From contig NZ_BMRA01000015.1 in assembly GCF_014648395.1 (NCBI RefSeq), positions 44,260 to 108,259 on the forward strand: a stretch of 64,000 bases of DNA, read 5' to 3'. Within the stretch, counting starts at the first letter, position 1; the number at the start of each line of letters is the position of its first letter. Source of the DNA: Micromonospora fulviviridis (GTDB taxonomy: Bacteria > Actinomycetota > Actinomycetes > Mycobacteriales > Micromonosporaceae). Both the position numbers and the translations under genes were made by a program. The notes under the pieces were generated by a model, which did not search any database, had not been told where the DNA came from, and saw only the letters and a list, made by a program, of their open reading frames with translations. This document shows positions 1 through 8,034 of the stretch, piece after piece.

Positions 1-675
1 GGACTTCCAGCTGTCGCCGTTCTTGGTGGCGATCTCGCCGCCGGCGGCCCACAGGAAGGAGTAGAACGGCAGCTCGGAGTTGCCGGGCAGGGCGATGCCG
101 TAGGTGCCCGGCTTCTTGGCCTGGACGGCCTTCGCGGTGGCGACCAGCTCGTCCCAGGTCGTCGGCGGCTTCACGCCCGCCTCGGCGAACCAGTCGGTGC
201 GGTAGTAGATGGCCCGGACGCCGGCGTACCACGGGACGCCGTACTGCTTGCCGTCGAGCTGGGCGTTCTTCACCAGGTCGGGAAGGATGTCCTTCCCCTC
301 GGACCAGCTGTTGAACTTGCCCGTGACGTCGGCGAGGGCCTCCTGCGCCGCCCAGCCCTGGGTCTCGGTGTTGCCCAGCTCGGTGACGTCCGGCCCTTCG
401 CCGCCGGCGAGCGCGGCCTGGAACTTCTTCGGCGCCTCGAGCCAGGGGATGTACTGCACCACGACGTCGGTCTCGGGGTGCTTCTTCTTGAACTCCGCCT
501 CGACACCGTCGAGGAACTTGGTCTGGGCGTCGCCGCCCTCACCCATCATCCAGACCGTCAGCTTGCTGTTGTCCGCGGCCTTGTCGTCGTCGTCGGAGCC
601 ACCGCATCCGGACAGCACCATCGCGGCCGACGCCACGATGGCGGTGACCGGAGCCAGCCGCTTCCACCTGTTCAC
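1..675 (-). CDS. Extracellular sugar-binding lipoprotein of an ABC transporter, 3' part cut off by the window edge
   Basis: The first 225 codons are present and the C-terminus lies outside the window. The start is GTG at 675, preceded by a GGGAG ribosome site; the nearby ATG at 680 runs into a stop after one codon. The N-terminus is a lipoprotein signal: basic VNRWKR, a hydrophobic stretch, then lipobox LSGC with Cys near residue 24. The mature part (TVWMMGEGGDAQTKFLD, the downstream WYAGVRAIYYRTD, and TWDELVATAKAV) is characteristic of family-1 solute-binding proteins for oligosaccharides. It would capture sugar outside the membrane and deliver it to a permease pair, whose genes would lie beyond position 1. 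The exact sugar cannot be read from the sequence. Confidence 0.9.
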   Translation of the reverse strand, partial: MNRWKRLAPVTAIVASAAMVLSGCGGSDDDDKAADNSKLTVWMMGEGGDAQTKFLDGVEAEFKKKHPETDVVVQYIPWLEAPKKFQAALAGGEGPDVTELGNTETQGWAAQEALADVTGKFNSWSEGKDILPDLVKNAQLDGKQYGVPWYAGVRAIYYRTDWFAEAGVKPPTTWDELVATAKAVQAKKPGTYGIALPGNSELPFYSFLWAAGGEIATKNGDSWKS

Positions 676-843
676 GCCATATCTCCCTCAGGGCCGGTTG
701 GCACTAACCTTCTCCGCCGCACCTTAGTAGGAAAATTTCCTTTACAACAGGGGGAACTCGCGGCGGACGGCCGTGGCGACCGTATCGCAGCCGCGTGCCC
801 GGGCGGCAGGGGTGCCGTCCGGGCAGCTCAGGGCGGAGACGGA

Positions 844-877
844 AGCGGGCGCCCGACCGGTCGGTCGGGCGCCCGCT
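844..877 (-). terminator. Terminator palindrome of the first GlsB gene (copy 1)
   Basis: A perfect 15-bp stem with a GGTC loop lies 22 bp after the stop of the gene ending at 900. An identical 34-bp palindrome follows the second GlsB gene at 1409-1442, so the hairpin was duplicated along with the gene. Confidence 0.75.
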
Positions 878-899
878 GGAGCGCTTCGGGGGATGGGGG

Positions 900-1184
900 T
901 CAGTAGCGCGAGACGCCGCGGCGGCGCCCCACACCGGCCACCAGGGCCACGGCGATGGCGGCGAACAGAACCTGCAGCAGCAGCTCCCGCCAGTCGATGC
1001 CGGCCGTGTCGGCGAAGCCGGACGCCCGGGCGACGATCGTGCCCAGCAGCGCGGCGCCGACGCCGATCAGCATGTGCAGCCACATCGGCATGTTCTGGCG
1101 GCCCGGGACGACCAGGCGGCCCAGAGCGCCGACGATCAGACCAACGATGAGCGCGGTGATGATGCCCCAAACGGTGAGCTCCAC
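900..1184 (-). CDS. GlsB/YeaQ/YmgE family stress-response membrane protein, copy 1
   Basis: A 94-residue protein, almost all of it membrane-spanning: three hydrophobic helices (residues about 4-24, 33-52, 66-86) and a basic tail GRRRGVSRY. The motif GALGRLVVPGRQNM is the hallmark of the GlsB (transglycosylase-associated protein) family of small inner-membrane stress proteins, whose biochemical role is still unclear. The start is GTG with an AGGAGG ribosome site. It is a close paralogue of the gene at 1464-1745; the two differ mainly in the loop before the third helix. Each copy has its own upstream block and terminator, so it is probably a separate transcription unit under stress control. Confidence 0.92.
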   Translation of the reverse strand: MELTVWGIITALIVGLIVGALGRLVVPGRQNMPMWLHMLIGVGAALLGTIVARASGFADTAGIDWRELLLQVLFAAIAVALVAGVGRRRGVSRY

Positions 1185-1245
1185 GGTCGCCCTCCTTCTC
1201 TGAATGAGTCACACGGTGTCGTGTGGTTCCTGTCGTGACCGCTAA

Positions 1246-1271
1246 GTTCCCGACCCGCCGAAAATCCAAAC
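1246..1271 (-). promoter_or_regulatory. Candidate stress-type promoter of GlsB copy 1
   Basis: Read on the minus strand this is GTTT-N16-GGGAAC, one base away from the SigB/SigF consensus (GTTT or GNNT, about 15 bases, GGGTAT/C). The surrounding 50 bases are nearly identical in front of copy 2 (1804-1829), which supports a functional element. Assignment to a particular sigma factor is inference. Confidence 0.4.
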
Positions 1272-1408
1272 CGACTCCGGTGACGAATTGCTCCGGACCG
1301 CTCTGAGCTGGGCTTTCCTGGTCGGATTCGGGCGCGGGGAAGCGGCCGGCCGGCCATTTCCCGCGCTGACTCCGTTCAATGCCCGGTCGCCGCCCGGGCG
1401 CAAACGCC

Positions 1409-1442
1409 AGCGGGCGCCCGACCGGTCGGTCGGGCGCCCGCT
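1409..1442 (-). terminator. Terminator palindrome of GlsB copy 2
   Basis: Identical in sequence to the palindrome at 844-877 (15-bp stem, GGTC loop) and placed the same distance behind its gene. Confidence 0.75.
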
Positions 1443-1463
1443 GAGGCGCTTCGGGGGGGTGCG

Positions 1464-1745
1464 TCAGTAGCGCGAGACGCTGCGGCGACGCCCAACGCCG
1501 GCCACCAGGGCCACGGCGATGGCGGCCAGCACGACCTGGACCAGCAGCTCCATCCAGTCGATGCCGTTGGTCTCGGTGGCGATGCCCATGGCGCGGGCCA
1601 GGACGGTGCCCAGCAGCGCGGCGCCCACGCCGATCAGCATGTGCAGCCACATCGGCATGTTCTGGCGGCCCGGAACGACCAGGCGGCCCAGCGCGCCGAC
1701 GATCAGACCAACGACGAGCGCGGTGATGATGCCCCAGACGGTCAC
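1464..1745 (-). CDS. GlsB/YeaQ/YmgE family stress-response membrane protein, copy 2
   Basis: A 93-residue paralogue of the gene at 900-1184. It shares the first helix (TVWGIITAL), the GRLVVPGRQNMPMWLHML motif and the arginine-rich tail ending SVSRY. Three transmembrane helices are expected. Divergence is concentrated in the segment between helices 2 and 3 (ARAMGIATETNGIDWMEL here, ARASGFADTAGIDWREL in copy 1), while the GIDW core is kept. The start is GTG with a GAAGGAG site. The tandem arrangement includes promoter and terminator and suggests a fairly recent duplication kept for dosage or for slightly different function. Confidence 0.92.
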   Translation of the reverse strand: MTVWGIITALVVGLIVGALGRLVVPGRQNMPMWLHMLIGVGAALLGTVLARAMGIATETNGIDWMELLVQVVLAAIAVALVAGVGRRRSVSRY

Positions 1746-1803
1746 GGTTGTCTCCTTCTAAGAGGTTTCACACGGTCTGTGTGGTTCCTGTCGTGACCGC
1801 TAA

Positions 1804-1829
1804 GTTCCCGACCCGCCGAAAACCCAAAC
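1804..1829 (-). promoter_or_regulatory. Candidate stress-type promoter of GlsB copy 2
   Basis: GTTT-N16-GGGAAC on the minus strand, the same spacing and boxes as at 1246-1271. The duplicated block runs from about 1776 to 1835. Confidence 0.4.
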
Positions 1830-1951
1830 CGACTCACTCCCCGCCCCGCCCGCCGCGCCGCCGTGCGTCGGTTCCGTCCCGCCGCGGATTCCGCAGGTGG
1901 GAGCGGTTCCGCGTGGCCCGCCGGCACGGAAAAAATCTCCGGGTACGCGAA

Positions 1952-1984
1952 ACGGCCGGCGCCCCGCGAAGGGGCGCCGGCCGT
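1952..1984 (-). terminator. Rho-independent terminator of lepA
   Basis: A perfect 14-bp GC-rich stem with a GCGAA loop, 12 bp beyond the lepA stop. On the minus strand it is followed by a run of six T about 20 bases further on. Confidence 0.8.
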
Positions 1985-1996
1985 GGCGTGGACGCG

Positions 1997-3874
<1,878 letters not shown>

Positions 3875-3904
3875 AGCGGTCCGTTCTGGTCGGCTGACGT
3901 GAGC

Positions 3905-3925
3905 GGGCCGGCGCGGCGCCGGCCC
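3905..3925 (-). terminator. Probable terminator behind the DUF4240 gene
   Basis: An inverted repeat (GGGCCGGCGC / GGCGCCGGCCC) between the DUF4240 gene stop and the lepA start. No clear T-run, so confidence is moderate. Confidence 0.45.
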
Positions 3926-3983
3926 CCTCTATGCTCCCACGTCGTCCGGGGCGCGCCGGTGCTCCCCCGTCACCTCCCCGGCG

Positions 3984-4520
3984 TCACTCCTCCGGCGGCT
4001 CGACGAAGAGAGCGGCGAGCTTGGGCAGGTGCCGTCGCGCCTCGTCCTCGTCGTCGAAGTCCCAGAAGTCGTTCAGGTCGGGCGCGCGCACCGGGTCCCG
4101 GTCCGCCGGCAGGTCGGCCGCGGTGGCCTTCCGGTACGCCTCCCACGGCACCGCCAGCATGTCCTCGCACTCGAACTCCTCGCCGCTGAGCGCGGCGGCC
4201 CGGACCTGCGGCAGCTCGGCCAGGGAGTCCGGATCGGCGACGGCCCGGGCGAACACCGCCCGCCCCTGGGTCATGAGCCAGCCCCGGAAGTACTCGAAGC
4301 CGTCGTCCGAGGCGCCCCCGTTGATCAGGTACGCCGCACCCCAGAGGTCGACCTTGTACGACGCGGCGAGCACCCGCTGCTGGTGGTGGGCGTACCCGAC
4401 GATCTCCTCCGGGTCCCGCTCGGCGAGCAGGGCGACGGCGCGGGCGGCGACCGCCGCGGGCTCTCCCCCGCCCCCGGCCCGGGCGGCGTCGATCAACTGC
4501 CAGAACTCGTCGGTCCTCAT
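3984..4520 (-). CDS. DUF4240 domain-containing protein
   Basis: 178 residues. The N-terminal motif MRTDEFWQLIDAAR and the central INGGASDDGFEYFRGWLMTQG are typical of DUF4240, a soluble actinobacterial family without assigned function. It resembles the WGR/SMI-like small immunity-type proteins in its many aromatic and acidic residues, but no catalytic motif can be pointed to. The start ATG at 4520 is 53 bp from the start of the divergent phosphotransferase gene, so the two may share a promoter region. Confidence 0.8.
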   Translation of the reverse strand: MRTDEFWQLIDAARAGGGGEPAAVAARAVALLAERDPEEIVGYAHHQQRVLAASYKVDLWGAAYLINGGASDDGFEYFRGWLMTQGRAVFARAVADPDSLAELPQVRAAALSGEEFECEDMLAVPWEAYRKATAADLPADRDPVRAPDLNDFWDFDDEDEARRHLPKLAALFVEPPEE

Positions 4521-4573
4521 GGCTGGCCAGTCTGGCAGAGCACACCGACGTCCCGGTGCGGCAGCATGGGCGG

Positions 4574-5554
4574 GTGCCCGCGATCTCCCTGCCTCCGGTG
4601 CCGTACGACGCCACCGCCGACCGGCCGGACTGGGCCGCGCTGCCGGCCGGGCTGCGCGACGCGCTGGCCGCCCGGCTCGGCGGGCACCCGGTGGCGGTCC
4701 GCCCGGCCGGGGCGGGATTCACCCGCGGCTTCGCCGCCGTGCTCACCGGCCCGGCCGGTGAGCCCGTCTTCGTGAAGGCGGCGGCCCTCGCCGAGCAGCG
4801 GCACCTGGTCGACTGGTACGCCCACGAGGCCGCCGTCCTGGCCCGGCTCCCCGCCGGCCTGCCGGTCCCCCGCCCGCGCTGGGCGCTCACCGAGGCCGGC
4901 TGGTACGCGCTCGCCCTGACCGCGGTCGACGGGCACACGCCCCGGCTGCCCTGGGACCCGGCCGAGCTGGACGCCGCACTCACCACGTACGCCGAGGTGG
5001 CCGCCGCGCTCGCCGCGCCGCCCGCCGACCTCGTGGCGCTCGGGTTGCCGCGCCTCGCCGACCTGGCCCGCGACGACGTCCTCTGGTGGGGCGAGGTGGC
5101 CGCCGGCCGCGAACCGGCGCCGGCGCTGCCGCCCTGGGCCCCGCTGCCCGAGTTGGCCGCGCTGGAGTCCCGCCTCCCCGGGTACGCCGACGCCGCCCCC
5201 GGCCTGGCCCACTGCGACCTGCGGGTGGACAACGTCCTGCTGGACGCCGCCGGCCGGGCCTGGATCTGCGACTGGAACTGGCTCTGCCACGGGCCGGCCT
5301 GGTTCGACCTGGTCACCCTGCTGATCACCGGGTACGCCAGCGGCCTCGACGCGGACGCCGCCTTCGCGGGCCACCCGGCCGCCGCCGGCGCCCCGGCCGA
5401 CGCGCTCGACGTGACCCTCGCCGCACTCTCCGGCTACTTCCTCACCAGCGCCGCCGCCGGCCCGTCCACGGCGTCCCCGCACATCCGGGCCCACCAACGC
5501 TGGAGCGGCGAGCAGGCCCTGTCCTGGCTCGCCGCCCGCCAGGGCTGGGCCTGA
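4574..5554 (+). CDS. Aminoglycoside phosphotransferase family protein (kinase-like small-molecule phosphotransferase)
   Basis: 326 residues from GTG 4574; an in-frame GTG at 4556 would add six residues and cannot be excluded. The catalytic loop HCDLRVDN (213-220) contains the aspartate and asparagine of the APH/ChoK fold, followed by the metal-binding CDWNW (232-236). The N-terminal part carries the expected nucleotide-binding lysine in PVFVKAA (about residue 68). This family phosphorylates varied small substrates; the substrate here is unknown and antibiotic resistance should not be assumed. It is divergent from the DUF4240 gene. Confidence 0.85.
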   Translation: MPAISLPPVPYDATADRPDWAALPAGLRDALAARLGGHPVAVRPAGAGFTRGFAAVLTGPAGEPVFVKAAALAEQRHLVDWYAHEAAVLARLPAGLPVPRPRWALTEAGWYALALTAVDGHTPRLPWDPAELDAALTTYAEVAAALAAPPADLVALGLPRLADLARDDVLWWGEVAAGREPAPALPPWAPLPELAALESRLPGYADAAPGLAHCDLRVDNVLLDAAGRAWICDWNWLCHGPAWFDLVTLLITGYASGLDADAAFAGHPAAAGAPADALDVTLAALSGYFLTSAAAGPSTASPHIRAHQRWSGEQALSWLAARQGWA

Positions 5555-5887
5555 GGGTGCGGCTTTCACTCCGGACGCTGCTCTCTCCGTGCTGCCTGGG
5601 GCGGGCCTACCGTGGTGTGCGCGGCGGCGACCGGATGCCGCCGGCCGAGGGTCAGGGCCGCGCCGGCGCGCGGCTCGACCGGGGCGCTGGTGGCGGCTCG
5701 ACCGGGGCGCCGGTGCGCGGCTCGACCGGGCGCCGGACCGGGTTGAGCAGGGCGGACGCCCCGGGGCACCGGAGGCGTTTTGGCTCGCCGCCGGGCGACC
5801 TGGTAACCTGGCTTTTCGCGCGGCGATGACGCATGTCCGTCGTGCGCGAAAGCAGACCAACCCGAGCTATCAAGACGAGGCTGTCGC
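5555..5887. other. Intergenic region between the phosphotransferase gene and rpsT, with a short tandem repeat
   Basis: A 333-bp stretch without a supported gene. It holds three imperfect copies of a 23-24-bp unit containing CGGCTCGACCGGGGCGC (starting near 5671, 5694 and 5718) and, nearer rpsT, the likely promoter and 5' leader of that gene. Confidence 0.6.
5780..5809 (+). promoter_or_regulatory. Candidate housekeeping promoter of rpsT
   Basis: TTGGCT, an 18-bp spacer, then TAACCT, giving a leader of about 70 nt before the GTG at 5888. It fits the actinobacterial main-sigma pattern loosely. Confidence 0.4.
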
Positions 5888-6154
5888 GTGGCGAACATCA
5901 AGTCCCAGATCAAGCGCAACCGGCAGAACGAGAAGCGCCGGCTGCGTAACAAGTCGGTCAAGTCGTCGCTGAAGACCGCCATCCGGAAGTTCAACGAGGC
6001 TGCCGAGGCGGGCGACACCGAGAAGGCCACCGCCCTGATGCGTGAGGCCACCCGCAAGCTGGACAAGGCTGCCAGCAAGGGTGTCATCCACGCCAACCAG
6101 GCGGCCAACCGGAAGTCGGCGATCGCCCAGCGCGTCGCCTCGTTCTCGGCCTGA
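5888..6154 (+). CDS. rpsT: 30S ribosomal protein S20
   Basis: 88 residues, highly basic: MANIKSQIKRNRQNEKRR at the start, then SSLKTAIRKF and the conserved GVIHANQAANRKSAIAQRV. S20 binds the 16S rRNA 5' domain and helix 44 early in 30S assembly. It starts with GTG. It is monocistronic, with its own promoter and a strong terminator. It lies convergent with holA, the usual actinobacterial arrangement. Confidence 0.99.
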   Translation: MANIKSQIKRNRQNEKRRLRNKSVKSSLKTAIRKFNEAAEAGDTEKATALMREATRKLDKAASKGVIHANQAANRKSAIAQRVASFSA

Positions 6155-6174
6155 CGAGCGCCTAAGACCTGACC

Positions 6175-6206
6175 GGAAGCCCCGGGGTTACCGCCCCGGG
6201 GCTTCC
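6175..6206 (+). terminator. Rho-independent terminator of rpsT
   Basis: A perfect 13-bp stem (GGAAGCCCCGGGG and its complement) with a 6-base loop, 20 bp after the rpsT stop. Confidence 0.85.
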
Positions 6207-6358
6207 GGCCGTCTGCGTTCCCAGGTGCGGCCGTCGACGCCGCTTCCCGACCGCCGTCGACGCCGCTTCCTGACCGGCTGCCGGGCATCCGTGCGTCGCT
6301 CGATTCGGCACCGGTCGACCGTGCCGGCCAGACGGGCCGCCGGTAGCTGTCGGGGCCG

Positions 6359-6471
6359 GGTCAGTGGTACGGGCCGAGCCGGTCAGCGGTACGGGCCGAG
6401 CCTGGCCGGCAGTACGGGCCGAGCCCGGTCAGCAGTACGGGCCGAGCCCGGTCAGCGGTACGGGTCGGGCC
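6359..6471. repeat. Five imperfect tandem copies of a 22-23-bp unit
   Basis: The unit is close to GGTCAGCGGTACGGGCCGAG plus two or three more bases. The five copies differ by one to four substitutions. The last copy runs into the 3' end of the membrane protein gene (stop at 6452), encoding its PDPYR tail. No spacers of unique sequence are present, so this is a simple tandem repeat. Confidence 0.85.
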
Positions 6472-6910
6472 GGTCCGGGCCGGGCCAGCGTTCACCGTCG
6501 CCGGGCGGATCGGCGGGGCGGGCCGCCCGCAGCGTCGGCTCGCCCGCGAGGGCCACGCCGGGCAGCGCGCGGGCCGTGGACGGCACGGCGGCCCGGCCGA
6601 CCACCGGTTCCATCTGCCGGCGGAAGCGGTCCCGCTCCTGCTCCGGCACCTGCGCCGCGGTGCGGATCACCACCTCGGCGACCATGTCGTTGAGCTTCAC
6701 CATGGCCGCCACCGCCGCCGGCAGCACCAGCACCGCCCACCAGGTCACCAGTTCGGCGAGGGCGAGCAGCACGGCCAGCGCCACGGCGCCCTCGAAGAAG
6801 AGGAAGCAGAGCACCCCGCCCGGGTTGACGAAACGCAGCCCGAGGACCCGGGCGTAGAGCGGCCGGTACCGCTCCTCGTCCGTGGGGACCGTCGACCACG
6901 TTCGGGTCAC
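6452..6910 (-). CDS. Small two-helix membrane protein of unknown function, coupled to holA
   Basis: 152 residues starting with GTG at 6910, whose GTGA overlaps the holA stop by four bases, so translation is probably coupled. Two adjacent hydrophobic segments (VLCFLFFEGAVALAVLLALA and the following WWAVLVLPAAVAAMV, about residues 33-71) are followed by a conserved charged segment (KLNDMVAEVVIRTAAQVPEQ) and a Pro-rich tail. No family name is recognised. The proline/arginine-rich end overlaps a tandem repeat and may be variable between strains. Confidence 0.75.
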   Translation of the reverse strand: MTRTWSTVPTDEERYRPLYARVLGLRFVNPGGVLCFLFFEGAVALAVLLALAELVTWWAVLVLPAAVAAMVKLNDMVAEVVIRTAAQVPEQERDRFRRQMEPVVGRAAVPSTARALPGVALAGEPTLRAARPADPPGDGERWPGPDRPDPYR

Positions 6911-7887
6911 CGGCCGCCACCCTGCCGCGCCGCGGCCACGGAGAACACGGCCCGCTCCAGCGCGTACGCCCGGTCGTCGGCGCCGCCCTTGACCGCGGCG
7001 TTGCACTCGGCGGCCGCCCGCATGGCCTCCACCAGGCCCTCGGGCGTCCAGCCCCGACCCTGCCGCTGGGCCCGCTCGATCTTCCACGCGGGCATGCCGA
7101 GGCTGCTCGCCAGCTGGTAGGGGCTGCCCCGCCCGGCCGACGCGACCCGGGCCACGGTCCGTACCCCGTCGGCGAGCGCGTCGGCGATCGGCACCGGGTC
7201 GACACCGACGTGCAGTGCCCAGCGCAGCGCCTCCAGGGCGCCGGGGACGTCGCCGACCATCGTCGCGTCGGCCACGGTGAAGCCGGTCACCTCGACCCGC
7301 CCCCGGTAGTAGCGGGACACCGTGTCCGCCCCGATCCGCCCGTCGGTGTCGGCGACGAGCTGGGAGCAGGCGGCGGCCAGCTCGCGCATGTCCGTGCCGA
7401 CGGCCGCGATCAGCGCCTCGGCTGCGTCCTCGGTGCACTTGCCGCCGTTGCGGCGGATCTCGTCCCGGACGAAGGCGACCCGCTCCCGGTGGCCCTTGAG
7501 CTTCGCCGCCGGCACCACGGTCGCGCCGGCGGCCCGCAGCCCGTCGGCGAACGCCTTGCCCTTGGCGCCGCCCAGGTGCAGCACCACGAGCTGCACGTCC
7601 GGGTCCGGGTTCTTCGCGTATCCGAGCAGGGCGGTGACCAGGTCCTTGCGGGCGTCCTGGCCGGCGCGGAGCACGAGCACCCGGCGGCCGCCGAACAGCG
7701 ACGGGCTGAGCATCTCGGCGATCTCCCCCACCGCCAGCGAGCCGGCCTGGTACTCCCGGACGTCCACATCCGGGTCGACGCTGCGGGCCCGGGCGACGGC
7801 TTCGGAGACGGCTCGCGTGGCGAGCAGCTCCTCGTCGCCGAGAACGAGCAGAATAGGGGGCAGGCTGGCGGGGGTCACGTCGCCCAT
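6907..7887 (-). CDS. holA: DNA polymerase III subunit delta (clamp loader)
   Basis: 326 residues from ATG 7887; an upstream in-frame GTG at 7941 would add 18 atypical residues. The N-terminal ILLVLGDEELLATRAVSEAV matches the start of bacterial delta subunits. The central KLKGHRERVAFVRDEIRRNG and the C-terminal SLGMPAWKIERAQRQGRGW are typical of actinobacterial HolA. Delta opens the beta sliding clamp as part of the clamp loader. It sits downstream of comEC, as in many actinobacteria, and overlaps the next membrane protein gene by four bases. Confidence 0.95.
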   Translation of the reverse strand: MGDVTPASLPPILLVLGDEELLATRAVSEAVARARSVDPDVDVREYQAGSLAVGEIAEMLSPSLFGGRRVLVLRAGQDARKDLVTALLGYAKNPDPDVQLVVLHLGGAKGKAFADGLRAAGATVVPAAKLKGHRERVAFVRDEIRRNGGKCTEDAAEALIAAVGTDMRELAAACSQLVADTDGRIGADTVSRYYRGRVEVTGFTVADATMVGDVPGALEALRWALHVGVDPVPIADALADGVRTVARVASAGRGSPYQLASSLGMPAWKIERAQRQGRGWTPEGLVEAMRAAAECNAAVKGGADDRAYALERAVFSVAAARQGGGR

Positions 7888-8034
7888 ATTCGCACGGCCT
7901 CCGACCGGATCGTGCCTGGTCATCGGGGACTGTGACGGCACAGCCCGCAGTCAGCGCAAATCCAGACATTTGAGTCGATCTACCAGCTATCCCAATAAGC
8001 CGCCTCGATTCCCGGGGTGCTTGCCGAACCGATC

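Noticed and set aside
4556..4573. GTG at 4556 as start of the phosphotransferase
   Set aside because: It adds six residues without similarity and has no better ribosome site than GTG 4574; kept only as an alternative.
4574..5554. Antibiotic-resistance gene
   Set aside because: The kinase fold is clear but the family has many other substrates and there is no resistance-type context.
6359..6471. Possible CRISPR array
   Set aside because: The units are directly adjacent without unique spacers, and no cas gene is present.
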